DNA of 64,000 bases from Megalonaias nervosa (GCA_016617855.1 JAECUM010009412.1:1-64000); one strand, 5' to 3'; counted from the stretch's first letter, positions 43,263 to 55,775 are shown. The notes: generated by a model from the letters alone, not told the origin. Program-made: numbers and translations.

Positions 43263-43559
43263 ATGGCCAGCGAAACAAAATCTCCAGAAGTAAAATATCA
43301 TCAAAAAGTTAATATACTAAATTATAGAGAATTAGCAGAGGCAGTTAGAAAATGTTTGTCAGGTTATAGTGCATATTTGGTTAATGTTATTGTAATGCAG
43401 GGCGAAAATGATAGGATATTACTAACAGCAGCAGAAAAAAATAAACTTAATGATAGTGCTTATATAACATTAAAATTTGATCGCCATGATGTTTTGATGT
43501 TTGCCCACAGCTCTCTAACTCAGATAGAATTACAAAATATAATTAATCATCATATCTGA
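43263..43559 (+). CDS. Unknown intact Polinton protein, 98 residues
   Basis: The ORF runs from ATG 43263 (MASETKSPEVKYHQKVNIL) to TGA 43557-43559. It has no signal peptide, membrane segment or enzyme motif. It contains ELAEAVRKCLSGYSAYLVNV and a soluble alpha/beta-like composition. It sits head to head with the unknown minus-strand gene and overlaps the last 17 bp of the HNH gene tail to tail. Absence of any break in an otherwise damaged element is notable, but the ORF is short. Function unknown. Confidence 0.5.
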   Translation: MASETKSPEVKYHQKVNILNYRELAEAVRKCLSGYSAYLVNVIVMQGENDRILLTAAEKNKLNDSAYITLKFDRHDVLMFAHSSLTQIELQNIINHHI

Positions 43560-44365
43560 AACTAAATCTATCAAATGTTGATGTTGACGTTGTTGATTTA
43601 TGTACGCCATCAGCCACATCTTTAATTCGCTGTGGATGAATTTTATGATATTTCCCAGCAGAATAAATTGATTTAAATTTCATCTCTTCTTCAGTCTCCA
43701 GATTTACTGATATAATTGATCTTTTAGGATTTTTTAGATTGGACCCATCATAACCAGCTCCTCTTCTGGTGTTTTCCTTATGTGTTACCAAATCTAAATT
43801 TTCAATGCGATTGTCTGTTTTAATTTTGCTAATATGATCAATAACTAAATTATTTAAAATAGCGCTGTTAAAAGTTTCATAAATAAACCTATGGGATTTA
43901 TAACAAACCTGATTCGTTTTAGTTCCACGTACCATCACATGTAAATATCCATCTCGATTCAAATTTCCTAATACTTTTTTAGCTTTTTTATATCGAATAA
44001 TTCCGCGATCATTAGTTTCGTATAGATCAAATACTGGATTAGGTTAAACTTATTTTGTAAAGCTAAATTCTCAATATTGTCATCGTTTATTGAGTTATTT
44101 ACCCTATAAACTCGCTGACCTTCTGGAATGTCCTCGCAAAACAAACTATAAATAAAATCTTTTCTGAACATTTCGGTGATATCTGTATCATCTCCTTTTA
44201 CTGAAACTATCATACAGCCGGAGTTGGTTTTCCTACAGATTTCTTAGATTTTATGTTAATAACTGAACCAAGTGCATTTGCTGCAAATAAGTTGTACTTT
44301 GGGTGAACGTGATAAGTTTCTTGCTCGGTTGCTGTCATTCTGATATATCTCAAAATTTCTGTCAT
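43543..44365 (-). pseudogene. HNH endonuclease (homing-type), frameshifted
   Basis: The start is ATG 44365-44363. Frames shift near 44225 and 44040. The C-terminal 139 codons are clean: SHRFIYETFN, then VIDHISKIKTDNRIENLDLV as the HNH core, then a helix-turn-helix-like SAGKYHKIHPQRIKDVADG. An earlier segment (DIPEGQRVYRVNNSINDDN) looks like a second, degenerate HNH core. Such genes are typical homing or free-standing endonucleases of phages and large viruses. It lies between integrase and polymerase and points left. It may be a hitchhiking selfish gene rather than part of the core element. Confidence 0.75.
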
Positions 44366-44439
44366 TATACTATAGGGATTTTATATCTCTAATTGATTTT
44401 TTACGTAATTTTTAATTAAATATAAAAATACTATATATA

Positions 44440-47400
44440 ATGTTAAAATTGCTCGATATTGCTCAAAAGAGCATTATCAAAGCAGAAAAAATTGCTAGTG
44501 CATTCTCAGGTTACGACAGCAGTTACAAATTTGATAATCAAAATCTTTTAGCAAATTTTAACTCTACAAATTTATGTCATCTTTTACAACCTGTTATAGC
44601 TCAAGAACTTACAGCTCACAAAAGTATCACACTAATAGTTCGGTATCATACGATTTTATCAAAATTACATGTAATCGAAAAAGATATATTTGATATAATT
44701 TTTGAAAACACAAGTTTCGACAGCGAAATTTCAGAACCATATCTAACAGCTAAATCACGAAAAATATTAACTGGAACAAATATTGCCTCTGTCGCCGCTG
44801 AAATACACCAAGAAATAAATAAAATATTGGAGGAATTTACTTCATCTAGGTCAGGTTGGAAATTTGAAATGATAAAGGAAGCTTCAATTCATACAGCAAA
44901 ATATAACGAACTTCGAGGTAGTTCTTACGTTGATCTTCCAAAAAAAAAAATTACAAACAAAAAATGCTGTATAAATGTCAAAAACAACGACGATCAATGT
45001 TTTCGTTGGTCAATTTTGTCGGAGACACATCCACAGAGTGACCACAGTGACCGAATTGAAAAGTATTTGCCATACAAAGACGAACCAGATTTTAACGGAA
45101 TAACTTTTCCAGTGGCAGAAAATCAGATACCAAAATTTGAAAAACAAAACAATATTTCAGTAAATGTTTTCGGACTAGATGAGCGAGAAAATGTTTACCC
45201 AGATATATTTCAGAGACTGCTACACAAAAGACAATAAATTTATTATTTTATAAAGGACATTACGTTTGGATAAAAAACTTTAACGGTTTAATTGGCGGAC
45301 AGTATAAAAAAAATAAAAAAAAAAATATTTCTGTTACAGATGTTTGCAGGGTTTTTCTAAGAATGAGAAACTACTGGAACATATTAAATACTGTATCAAC
45401 GTTCAAAGAATAACTATGCCCGGCGAAAAAGAAAAAGTCTTAAAATTAAAAAATTATGATCATAAGCTAAATATACCTTTAGTTATTTATGCGGATTTTG
45501 AGTGTTTACTCGTTCCAGTGGCTGGCTCTGAAAATGATCCTAATAAATTAAGTACAAGAAAAATACAGCAACATGTTCATTGCGGAGTAGCTTATAAAGT
45601 AGTTTGTTGCGTCGACGATAACTTTTCATGTCCAATAAAGTTATATAGATGTAAAGATAGTGAATCTGAAAGTCCGGCGGTATGGTTATAAAAAAATCTG
45701 ATAGATGATGTTAAAAAAATTTCTAACAAATTATTTAAGACAGCTCCAATGGAAATAACATCGAAGAAACAACTTGAATTTGATGAAGCAGTTAATTGTC
45801 ATATTTGCGAAGATCTTTAATAGACCCCAACGGAGTCCGTGATAAAGTGCGCGATCACTATCATCTGACCGGTCAGTATCGTGGGGCAGCTCATAATAAT
45901 TGTAATTTAAAATTACATGCACCAAAGTTTATACCTGTCGTTTTACATAACTTTCGTGGCTATGATAGTCATATCATTGTAGAAGCTTTTGGGAATGAGG
46001 AAATTAAATATAAACTAAAACTAAATAATAAGATAAAATGTATTCCAAATAATTTTGAAAAGTATATGTCAGTTACTCTCGGAAAATTACGTTTCATTGA
46101 TAGTCTGCAATTTATGGCAGCATCATTAGATGAGCTTGTAAAAGGTTGTAGCACTTTTAATAATCTGCAAAGTTGCTTTGGTGAAAACTATGTCGATCTG
46201 ACAAGAAAAGGTATCTTTCCGTATGAGTATCTCGACGACTGGAGCAGACTTGCTGAAACTTCTCTGCCTAACAAAGACAAATTTTACTCGCAGCTAAAAG
46301 GTGAAGATGTGTCAGACGACGAATACAAATATGCACAAAATATTTGGAATAAATTTAGTTGTAAAACATTTGGTGATTATCATGATATATATTTGAAAAC
46401 AGATGTATTATTACTAGCAGATGTTTTTGAAAGTTTTTGTCGAGTAAGCTACAGCAATTACGGACTAGATCCTTGTTGGTATTATTCTGCTCCCGGGCTG
46501 TCGTGGGACGCTCTACTAAGAACAAGCAAAATAGAATTAGATCTCTTGAGAGACGTCGATATGTTTAATTTTATTGAAAAAAGTATCAGAGGCGGAATTA
46601 GCGTCATAACGAAAACATATGCAATAGCTAATAATAAATATCTTAAAAATTATGATAAAAATCTCCCGTCGAGTTATATTATTTATCCAGATTGCGTCAA
46701 TTTGTATGGGTATGCAATGTCAGAGCCAGTGCCCTGCGGTGGATTTCACTGGATATCTCCAGATCAATTTCTTAAAGAAACTGAAAAAGATTTTTCCGAT
46801 GTCAGTTATTTTGTTGAGGTTGACCTAGATTATCCTAGTTCGCTGCATGATCTACACAACGACTACCCATTCTGTGCAGAGTCGATGATGATAGATTACA
46901 GTTTACTATCACCCGAGCAACCAGCCATGACAACAGCAAAAAATTCGATCGTTAATAAGTTAGTTCCAAATTTGCTAAATAAAAAAATTACGTGATACAT
47001 TACAAAAATTTAAAACAAGCAGTAGATGCTGGACTAATTCTGAGAAAAGTCCATCGCGTACTAAAATTTAATCAGTCGAGGTGGATGTCAAATTATATTG
47101 ACTTAAATACCAAACGTCGTGCTGTGGCTAAGACCGACTTTGAGAAAAAAAAAAATTTAAGTTAATGAATAACTCAGGTTTTGGAAAGACAATGGAAAAT
47201 ATTCGAAAGCGAGTTTCTATCGAAATTGTAAATGATATAAATCGCAAAAATAAATTAGTTAACGATGATGGTTTTGTCAGCATGAAAATATTTAATGAAA
47301 ATCTTGTTGCAATACAACGACAAAAGACAAATTTAAAGTTAAATAAACCGATTTATGTTGGTGCAGCTGTACTTGATATATCAAAGTGGCTAATGTACGA

Positions 47401-47944
47401 CTTTCACTATAATTTTACTAAAAAGCAGTGGCCAGATTCAGAGTTGCTATTTACTGATACAGATTCGCTAGTTTATAATATAAAATGTGAAGATATCTAT
47501 GAAGATATTTATAAACACCGTGACGTATTTGATTTATCTGATTATCCGACTAGTAGTGGATTTAATGATAATACGAATAAAAAAGTTATTGGTAAATTTA
47601 AGGACGAATTTATGTTTGTGCCGGTGAGAGAGTTTGTTGGATTAAGGAGTAAGATGTATGCTTGCATATTAGATGATAATAAACTTACAAAAAAAGCAAA
47701 AGGTATTCCTCGAGGATATGTGAAAAAGATGATGAATTTTAATGATTTTAAAACCGCTCTAAACAATAATGTCAGTTTTATTAAGACAAATATCATTAGA
47801 ACGAATCTTCATAAGCTAGAAACTGATACGATTATTAAACGTGGACTTAGCAATTTTGATGACAAAAGATATTGCAAAAATGGAATTAATACTTTAGCAC
47901 TTGGGCATTATAGAAGGGAGATAATACCGTTCCAGCTTGTTTAA
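44440..47944 (+). pseudogene. polB: Protein-primed type-B DNA polymerase of the Polinton, broken
   Basis: The enzyme copies the element from its termini. It starts at ATG 44440 after TATATA. In order: N-terminal region with GSSYVDLPKKKI and PKFEKQNNISVNVFG; exonuclease motifs in IYADFECLL, HNFRGYDSHI and YHDIYLKTDVLLLAD; polymerase motif A DCVNLYGYAMSEP, motif B LMNNSGFGK, motif C FTDTDSLVY; a late block GLRSKMYACI. A zinc-binding pair reads CHIC...DHYH where DHCH is usual. Breaks: a shift near 45231, the A-runs at 45306-45325, TAA 45689-45691, a shift near 45815, the A7 run at 46981-46987 and the A11 run at 47145-47155. It ends at TAA 47942-47944. Catalytic residues are all retained. Confidence 0.92.
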
Positions 47945-48411
47945 AAATAGTATCTGGATTGTCGAAAATAGATTGGTACGAATGCACTGTATTGATTTTC
48001 AGACTGTCTGTAATAAAGCGCTGCTGGTGATTTCCAGGTTTATTAGTGAGTTCGTTTTGTCTGTTAAGTAATTTCCAGATGTATTAGTCTGTCTGTCTGT
48101 CTGTTTCTAAAGCCGTACTGAAACGGAATTCCCTGAATCTTTACAAGCTTGGTAAAAACCCACCTATTGATTTTCAGACTGCAGAGTCTCCTGCCTATAA
48201 TATACACAGCCGCACAGCCGCTTCGTTTTTCTGTATAAATAGACAGTAATATATTTTAGATTTGGTTTTTCTGTACAAATGTAGGATTTCAGATTAACGT
48301 TTTTCAGAATCAGAAAAATGAAATGTTATTCAAAATCAGAAAAATAAAATGCTATTCACAATCAGGTAACTGGTAAGTATTTAGTAATTTCTCAAACATA
48401 TATACGTAATC
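47945..48411 (+). other. Right subterminal non-coding part of the Polinton
   Basis: No gene seen. It contains a short (TGTC)n tract near 48086-48103 and a 26-bp tandem duplication (48308-48333 and 48334-48359, AATCAGAAAAAT...). Confidence 0.6.
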
Positions 48412-48484
48412 GGATTTCATAGCTCAGTGCAGGAATGTTGAATTCTCGTATTGAAGGTCTGTGGTTCGATTCACATCACTGGCA
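48412..48484 (+). mobile_element. tRNA-like sequence, probable SINE head, inside the Polinton
   Basis: A box A-like TAGCTCAGTGCAGGAATG and a box B GGTTCGATTC are spaced as in a tRNA. The T arm pairs (TGTG/CACA), but the D arm does not close and the acceptor stem is poor, so it is a tRNA-derived remnant rather than a tRNA gene. Confidence 0.55.
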
Positions 48485-48724
48485 TATGTCGGTGGGTATG
48501 GTTCTGGATTACCAAAAAATTATTTTAATTGGGGGTGCGAAAACCAAAAGAAAAAAACACTCTCCCACCATGTAATGTGGTGGGTGTACTTTTGCACTCA
48601 ACTCGGGGGTTATCATGGGGAGAATGTACAAAATCTGTTGGAGGTAGGTAAATCCCCCGTTTGTGTTTGTATCGTCTCTTAGGATAAGTTTATATATCTC
48701 TTAGGATAAGTTTATGTATGTGCC

Positions 48725-48848
48725 CTGCCAATTACTATACTGAAAAAAATATATATATTTTATCACTAAAAAAGTTAATCCAGCAGGTCCTTGGAGTTCT
48801 GGTCCAGAATCCGCATTTGGTTTAGGATCAGCCTATTAGTTTACTACT
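48725..48848 (-). repeat. Right terminal inverted repeat
   Basis: It is the reverse complement of 30905-31025. The outer end reads ...GTTTACTACT at 48839-48848. One mismatch in the outer ~97 bp. Confidence 0.95.
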
Positions 48849-50517
48849 GTTGTTCTCTATGCAAAAGTTGCGAAATACACCAATAGGCTGATTAAAACCT
48901 GCTTTCTTCAACCTATATATCTACCTATCCATACCGAATGTTATTGTAACCATCCATTTAGTATATTTAAAAAATTAGTAAGTACTCCCACAATCTAGTC
49001 TTTGGAGTTGAGTTAATCCTTCTTTTATTCTGTGCGCCAAACTGCAACTTTTCAGGTTGACGCTTTCAAATATTTTTATTAAAGTAACGCTTACATCATC
49101 TTCCTTTGTTGGTTTCTTTTTGTAGTGCCGAAAGAATTTGGAGAATATCTCTCTCAATATCAAAATGTATTTCTATCTATTGCTTTTTTTTCATATATCT
49201 GCATTATAACAAAGTGTGTCTGTTACTGTTCATCCACGACTAACATACAATCTTCTGTACAGAAATTATTTCATTGCTTGTTTTGCGCAGTGCGTAAGTA
49301 AATTTTCAGTTTTGGTCCTTTTTAATTTACTGTCATGATTGATTTATATATTGTAAGCAAATGATGTCTAAAATATTGTTCTTTGATAGCCATTTAAAAC
49401 GAAATAATAACTCAGAGAATACTTTGTGCCCGATAAATTATCTGTAAATGACATTAACAATTCGACAGGACTTCATTGAGCAAAGGACCGTTCATCTTCC
49501 ACAAGATGCTACTTGATTCAATAATTACAATATATGAAAGATTTCACAGTAATATAATCCTATGGATGAATTTGCTGCGCCTACTTCATATACTGAGTCG
49601 TCATATCTTGTTTTAGAGTGAACTTTTTTCCAGAATTATATCTCACTTTTTTGAAGAATACTTACTTCATACTGAAATTTTAATTTACAAGCAACGAAAT
49701 CTGTGTGTTTTATCAATTACGTAATTCGTACGTACTTCTGCTATTGGGACTAATGCTACATATTTCAAATCTGTCATCAAATGCAATCTCTAAATATGCG
49801 TATTTTGTGTCAGAATTTTAAAAAAACAACAAAATTAACATTTTATTTCCTCTTGTTTACATCCCACTTTGATTCCCGTCCAAACAATTAGGCATTATGT
49901 TTTGATATCAACTATGCCGATTTCTTGTTAACATTGTTAAATATTTCTATCACTTCACAAATTAGCACTATTTAACTCTGTGTCTGCACAGGGAACATCT
50001 CAGTCGTAATTTAGGATACGAACATTGTAAGCTATCATATTTTTTGCATAGCTCAACTGGACTCAGCTCAAGGTACAACAAGAACAACTGCAAAATACAT
50101 ATAGACCATTTTTGGTATATCATCAAGACCACACGCACGGACACAAAAGTACAAATTGTGAGGTCTTAGCGTAACAGAAAGAATACAAATTAATATTTAG
50201 ACAACACATAAACTCCATCTTTGTTGTTTACATACATATAAACCTATGCTTTCAAATGTGGCGATCCAATCCCATTTCTATTTTGTCCATATTAGTTTAT
50301 TATATCATTCAAGGGGTTTTATATCTTCGGTACATAAAATTTCTAAGCGGTAATAATAATAATAATCGTCATCATCATCGTCATCTTTAATGAATTATGC
50401 CTTCATGCCTTTTCAATTAACATATATATCTGCTGTTTCTACCATGTATCGATTATATCGTTTTCAAGATTTATCTATTTCTATATCAAGCAAGTATTGT
50501 AATGATCACTCTCACTC

Positions 50518-50551
<34 letters not shown>

Positions 50552-51044
50552 CCAGCAGTGGTTAATGGGGATTATATAGCCATTGTAGTATACGATGGAC
50601 TTCAACCTGAATGTAAAATTAGGGGACAGAATGGCCATCTATGGTGCATTTTGAGTGGGTAGCAGTTGAGCCATCTACTGTGGAAATTTCACATTAGGGG
50701 ACATTATGGACAGAAATGGAAATTTCACATTAGTACGACCATAAGGCCATCAATGATTAAAAAAGTCATTTTTAAAAGAAATTGATCATCATAGAGAAAT
50801 GTGGATGATGCGTTTAATAAGGGTGAGAAAAGAGGAGACAAATATGAAAGGGCTGGAAAAAGAGGGATACATCTGTATTGTAACAAACACACAGGGATAA
50901 ATAGGTTAGGAATAAAAAATAAAAGAACATACATTTTACCCAGCTCGAAGCGATGATTGAACAGATTGGTGAAAGGACACGTACCTTTTAATAAGCCTAC
51001 ATGGATGAAAGAGTTGGAGAAAACCTACACAGACTGTAACAAAG

Positions 51045-51155
51045 CCATGGTCGTATGGATATACACGACACCAGACTTAAGCCACGGTCGTATGGATATA
51101 CACAAAACCAGTCTAAAGCCACGGTCGTTTGGATATACACGACAGCAGTCTGATT
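51045..51155. repeat. 37-bp tandem repeat, three copies
   Basis: Units 51045-51081, 51082-51118 and 51119-51155 share CCACGGTCGTATGGATATAC and an ACCAG-C-T-AAG end. Confidence 0.9.
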
Positions 51156-54100
51156 ATAGAAATTTACATAGCGTTCATTTTGACTATGGCATGTACATAA
51201 ATCACAAAAAGAAAGCAGAACTAGAGGCTATTTTATTTTAATACATACATATATACCAAGGAGGAAGTATTTATACTTGTACATATACACACTCGCACAC
51301 ACAATCACACATACCATCACACATAACAGGTTAGTCGCCTGCATAAAATCTAACTTGGTTTTATACACACAAAAGTTCGTACAAACACACAATCATACCA
51401 ACACTAGGCCTATAGGTGAACGAAAGTGCACAGGAAGGGGTGACTAATACACAATCACATATATTTAAACATTGCCAAGTGAAAATGATGGGATATTCAA
51501 GTCTTGTTTTGAAATGCATATAAAGACAAGAGACATAGGCACACCAGATACACAAATTACACAAAGAAGGTGGTAATCAATGAGAAGTATTCACAGTCGA
51601 AAATACTGGGAGGCCGTAAAGGGCCGTTATGTGTTAGCAAAGCTTCTTAACATATTCCACATGTCTTTACTCTTCGACGCGGTAAACTTCTTCTCACAAT
51701 GGGTCCCTCTTCACAGATTCGTTACACGCGCACACTTCCAGCTCCACACAATTTCTTCAGAAAAATACCGCTCTGCCCGGGAGTCGCCTTATAGCTCTCG
51801 TTGATTCCAGATAGATTGGATAATGGGGTTCAAACACGTATCGCCGACTCATCGCTAACCAGCTCATTGATTTTTTTTAGAAAGGAAACCAGATCTGCTG
51901 AAAAACTGCAAATTCATCTAGACAGGTATGTAGGCACGAGGCTAACCGTAGAACGTCTCGTTCAAGGCTGAAACATTCAAAATACTTCTTACGCATTACA
52001 CCCATTTCTTGATTTTGTTTTGTTGGTGGATGTACAGAAGATCATTTCTACCATCAAACTTTGCAGAGTGAGTGTTTTACAGTCGAATACAGCACAAGTA
52101 ATATGGCTGAACCGGAATTACATTTGCCAAATTTTGTCAACACAGGGATTTATTATGGCTAAGCCAGAACGCCATGATTTTAAAAAGAAGCATGTAGAAT
52201 AAAAAGAATGTATACAAAGACAGAACGAAGACGAGATGGCGTTAATATAGCAACAAGAAGAGAAGTTAAAAGGAGACTTGAATTCTAATACAGATATCAA
52301 TCAAGAGACTGAAACCAGTGAAAGAGTGACATCAGAAGCCGTATGCGTATTAAACTAGATTCTGACAAAACTGAGTGTGATTGGAGCCAAATAAAAAGCA
52401 AATACAAATTTATAGAATGAGGGCTTATTGTTTTATATATTCTCGTGAAATAGGAGTAGCAACGAATTTTCTACCACAACATTTCACAACCATCTGTATC
52501 TTTGAGGGTCATCATTTTAGGTTGTAGTTTGCATATTTTGTCCTTTTGTTTCTTCTTCAGCCTCTGAAACGTTTTGACTTCTTCATACTCTTTCTTCTTC
52601 TTACTCGACTTTTCCTTTTCCGCTAATTTCTTAGTGTAACCAAAACACCATGAGAACAAATGCCATTGCTTGTGACACGTTCGTCTTTACATTTGTCTTT
52701 GAGCCAGGTTTCACCGTTCGCAGGATAGATGATTTTTTTTTTTTTGACGTTGTGGAGATTCTGGCGGACAATGCTATTTCTCTACACAGACTCAAAATAT
52801 ATCTTAATTCGTGTATCGGGATCAGCTTTGAATCTCCCCAGAAGTCGTGAGAGAATGGATGTTATTTCGAAAGAGTTTCTAGAAATCTCCTTCATAAGTT
52901 TGATCATTTGATGCTCATTCTTCTTGACGCTTTGAATGTCTACCAAGTATTGAATTATATAATCGTAAACCGCTTTTATAATGAGAGTAATAATATCGCT
53001 TTTGGAACTACTGTCATTTCCCATGTAAGAAATATACTTACCCATATGTATGTTATTCAAACATTTATTTCCATATGTAGGCCTATTTCATTTTTCGTCT
53101 TCTCCTTTTCTCTCTCCGTTTCACCCCTTCTTCCTCATTCTCTCCACCTGAATGAACCGATGTTAACATGTAACACCTCTATAGACCTTCTTGTGTACAT
53201 TCATGGAATCAATGAAAGTGAGAAGTTGTATGAGGCCAAAGATGATTGAGCGCCAAACTGGAAATCCTATGTTAACTTGTGGACTATTATACACCGTTTC
53301 CTTATTGAAAGATTTATACATACGAAGGGGAACTATATTGTTAAATGTGTTGATTTAATACCCAATACACATCATTACTATCTAAATAAACAGTAAGAGT
53401 GTATGTAATGTGGCGAATTTTGAAGACTTATTGAAACTTAAGGTTGAATAATTTGTGCTTTGAAGTTATCATAGTCAAGCCAGAAAGGTCTTGAGAAAGT
53501 TCACTGATATTTCACTTGTTTCATCTCTGAAACATAAAAGGGTCTACGTTTAAGCTTCAGTAGAATTGACCGAGTCATCGTAACGGTATAGTGACACAGA
53601 GTATATAGAATTACCGACTGTATCGGATGGAAGAGTACTTTATGTCAAATAATTTGATCTTCAAAGGAAAGCTAATTGCAGCATATTTTAGGCTGGTGAA
53701 ATCTGATGAAAGACCTGATTATTTGGGGAGAATTTTAGGAACAGTTGCTTCCGATTGGTCAGTAAAAATTAAGGCGTACACTTTGGGAGACTTGGAATTT
53801 ATATGAGCAGCTTTAGTCCAATTCCTTTAGTCAAGAATCTTGCTTGGGAGAAGTCAGATTGACTCCGTGGGAACAATAGAATTGTGTTTGCCTCGTTAAC
53901 GAATAGAGGCCAGATAGCTGTCTTAAAAAGGAAGACAGGCTATAGTGCTAGGACGCACGGTTTGTGTGGAAAGAAACAGCATTAAGGTACGCAATTTTAG
54001 CTTCCATATAATATTCTATTTTCGTTTGTTTGTTTTATGCAAATGTGTTGATATGCTTATGATTCACGCATGTATCGTGTATTCATTTCGTAGGACTCTG

Positions 54101-54973
54101 TTGATATGTTAGAGTGTTATGCAATTTAATTCTTTAATTCTTTAATTTAACAGTTATTAGTTCATTGAGAGAATTGACGGATTGTATGTGATCAGATATT
54201 CAATGTGTCATTTTTTTATGATACATAAATTGATTTCCTGTGTAGGATGATATTGTTATCGTGAGTTAATGACAATTGTATATTTATATCTGATTTCGCA
54301 ATGCTTAAATGATCTTGCAGGTTATTGGTTACCGTAGCTAGATTTAGTGAATATTATGCCTTAAGTAATTGAACATTTATCTTATTGGACAGAATTGACT
54401 AGTCAAATATAAATAAGACGTGTAGTAATGTATGCTGGTATATACGGCCGCATTTGTCTGTAGAGGGCACGTGGTAATTTCTAATCAATTGCCATGCGGC
54501 GAGGGCAATGAACTTCAAGCTAAGGTCATTTGTACTAAATATAGCGGTGTACCTTACCGAAATACAGAAGTCTGTAAGGACAGTATTTGTTAAGATCACA
54601 TTACGTCAGAATTTTTGCAGTGTGAATCGCTAATCTGAATACGAACAAAGAGAGTTTATATATACATACAGATAAGTGGTGAAACTTGTCCAGCTTGAAG
54701 CATACTCTATATTTAAGGAAACAGCTTTATATTCTACCGAGAAGAGAAAGGAAAAAAGAACGGAAAACCCGATGAGTCAGAGGGAAATCTGCATCTAAGA
54801 GAGGTCGGAATAGTCAGGGTCACAAAGGGGACCAAAGCGCACGCATTAGACGTGGAAAACAAGACAAGAGGACACAGACATCATGTGATGCTGTCAAGCG
54901 TGGAATTGTACTCTCTAAATTCACTACTCGTAATATAATGTAAATTGAACACTGCGACGAAATTCTATCAATG

Positions 54974-55099
54974 TAAATCTGTTGGATTGAAAGTGAAATT
55001 TTGGTTATGTATTAACTGATTACCTTTATTTTATGTAAATCTGTTGGATTGAAAAGTGAAATTTTGGTTATGTATTAATTGATTAAATTTATTTTTATT
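54974..55099. repeat. Tandem duplication of about 62 bp
   Basis: TGTAAATCTGTTGGATTGAA and the following ~40 bp occur at 54974-55035 and again at 55036-55099 with few differences. Confidence 0.9.
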
Positions 55100-55478
55100 T
55101 ATTGGTAAACGGGGCTCGTTGTTGTTTATTCTTTCAATAGCCTTGCTCAGCTATCTGTTAACGTTCCATCTATCCGTCCACACTTGGCAATAACACCGTG
55201 GGAGGTCATTCCCTAATTAACGAACGCCAAAACGCCAAATCAATTAAGGAGGCTTTAATGTTTTAAAGCCCCAGTTACAGTGTATATGTCCATCATATAA
55301 CCTCAAAGAAACGTTCTATACCATCAAAATAAGTTAGGACTGGTTATTGATGCATAGTACTTACTTACATACAAATATCCTACGCTACGAACATGTTAGA
55401 GTGTTATGTTAAATTGGGAACACATACTATTATGTTTAAAATAGAAACATTCTATATGACGTTCAAGTGGCTAGACCA

Positions 55479-55775
55479 CTCTTGTGGCCTAAGTGGTTAC
55501 AGCATCCGTCTCGGATGCGGGAGGTCGCGGGTTCGAACCCCGGTCGAATCATATCAAAGACTTATAAAAAATGATTGTAGCAGCTGCCTCGCTTGGCTCT
55601 CAGCATTAAGGGTTTAGTGTTAGGACAGGTCGGCCTGGTGTCAGGATAATGTGAATAGGTGGGACATGATGCTATATGTCTGCGGTATGATGCCCCAGTG
55701 CTAGGCATCACTATAAACTGCCAAACTGAAAACATCGTAAGCTATAGGACTGAATAATTATTATTAATACGTTAA
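55479..55775 (+). mobile_element. tRNA-derived SINE with a MetaSINE-like central domain
   Basis: The head has box A (GTGGCCTAAGTGG) and box B (GGGTTCGAACCCC) with a closed CGCGGG/CCCCGG-type T arm. The body includes GGTCGGCCTGGTGTCAGGAT and AATGTGAATAGGTGGGACAT. The end is an ATTATTATT-like tail. The body resembles the central domain I recall from MetaSINEs of molluscs and other animals. The family name is less certain than the SINE call. Confidence 0.75.

Larger units (their letters stand above)
30905..48848 (+). mobile_element. Polinton/Maverick (adintovirus-like) element, 17.9 kb
   Basis: The element is bounded by inverted repeats that begin AGTAGTAAAC. It carries the full diagnostic Polinton/adintovirus set: protein-primed type-B DNA polymerase, retroviral-type integrase with chromodomain, A32/FtsK-like packaging ATPase, adenain-like protease, major capsid protein and penton. 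In addition it has a fibre-like gene, a phospholipase A2 domain, an HNH endonuclease and minor virion proteins. Genes left of 34967 are on the minus strand; capsid, maturation, integration and replication genes are mainly on the plus strand. Most large ORFs are disrupted. No clear 6-bp target duplication was found (AGTCGT against GTTGTT). Confidence 0.95.
48849..55478. other. Intergenic region, repeats only
   Basis: No gene family recognised. Simple repeats are present: AAT/TCA trinucleotides near 50349-50385 and CT near 50508-50548. A lysine-rich minus-strand ORF cluster around 52471-53060 is not recognised. Confidence 0.45.

Noticed and set aside
48412..48484. Functional tRNA gene
   Set aside because: The D arm does not pair and the acceptor stem is poor; better explained as a tRNA-derived SINE head.
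52471..53060. Lysine-rich minus-strand ORFs as a gene
   Set aside because: Low-complexity composition, short frames and no recognised motif.
55484..55550. Functional tRNA gene
   Set aside because: Boxes A and B are good, but a SINE body and an AT-rich tail follow, so it is a SINE.
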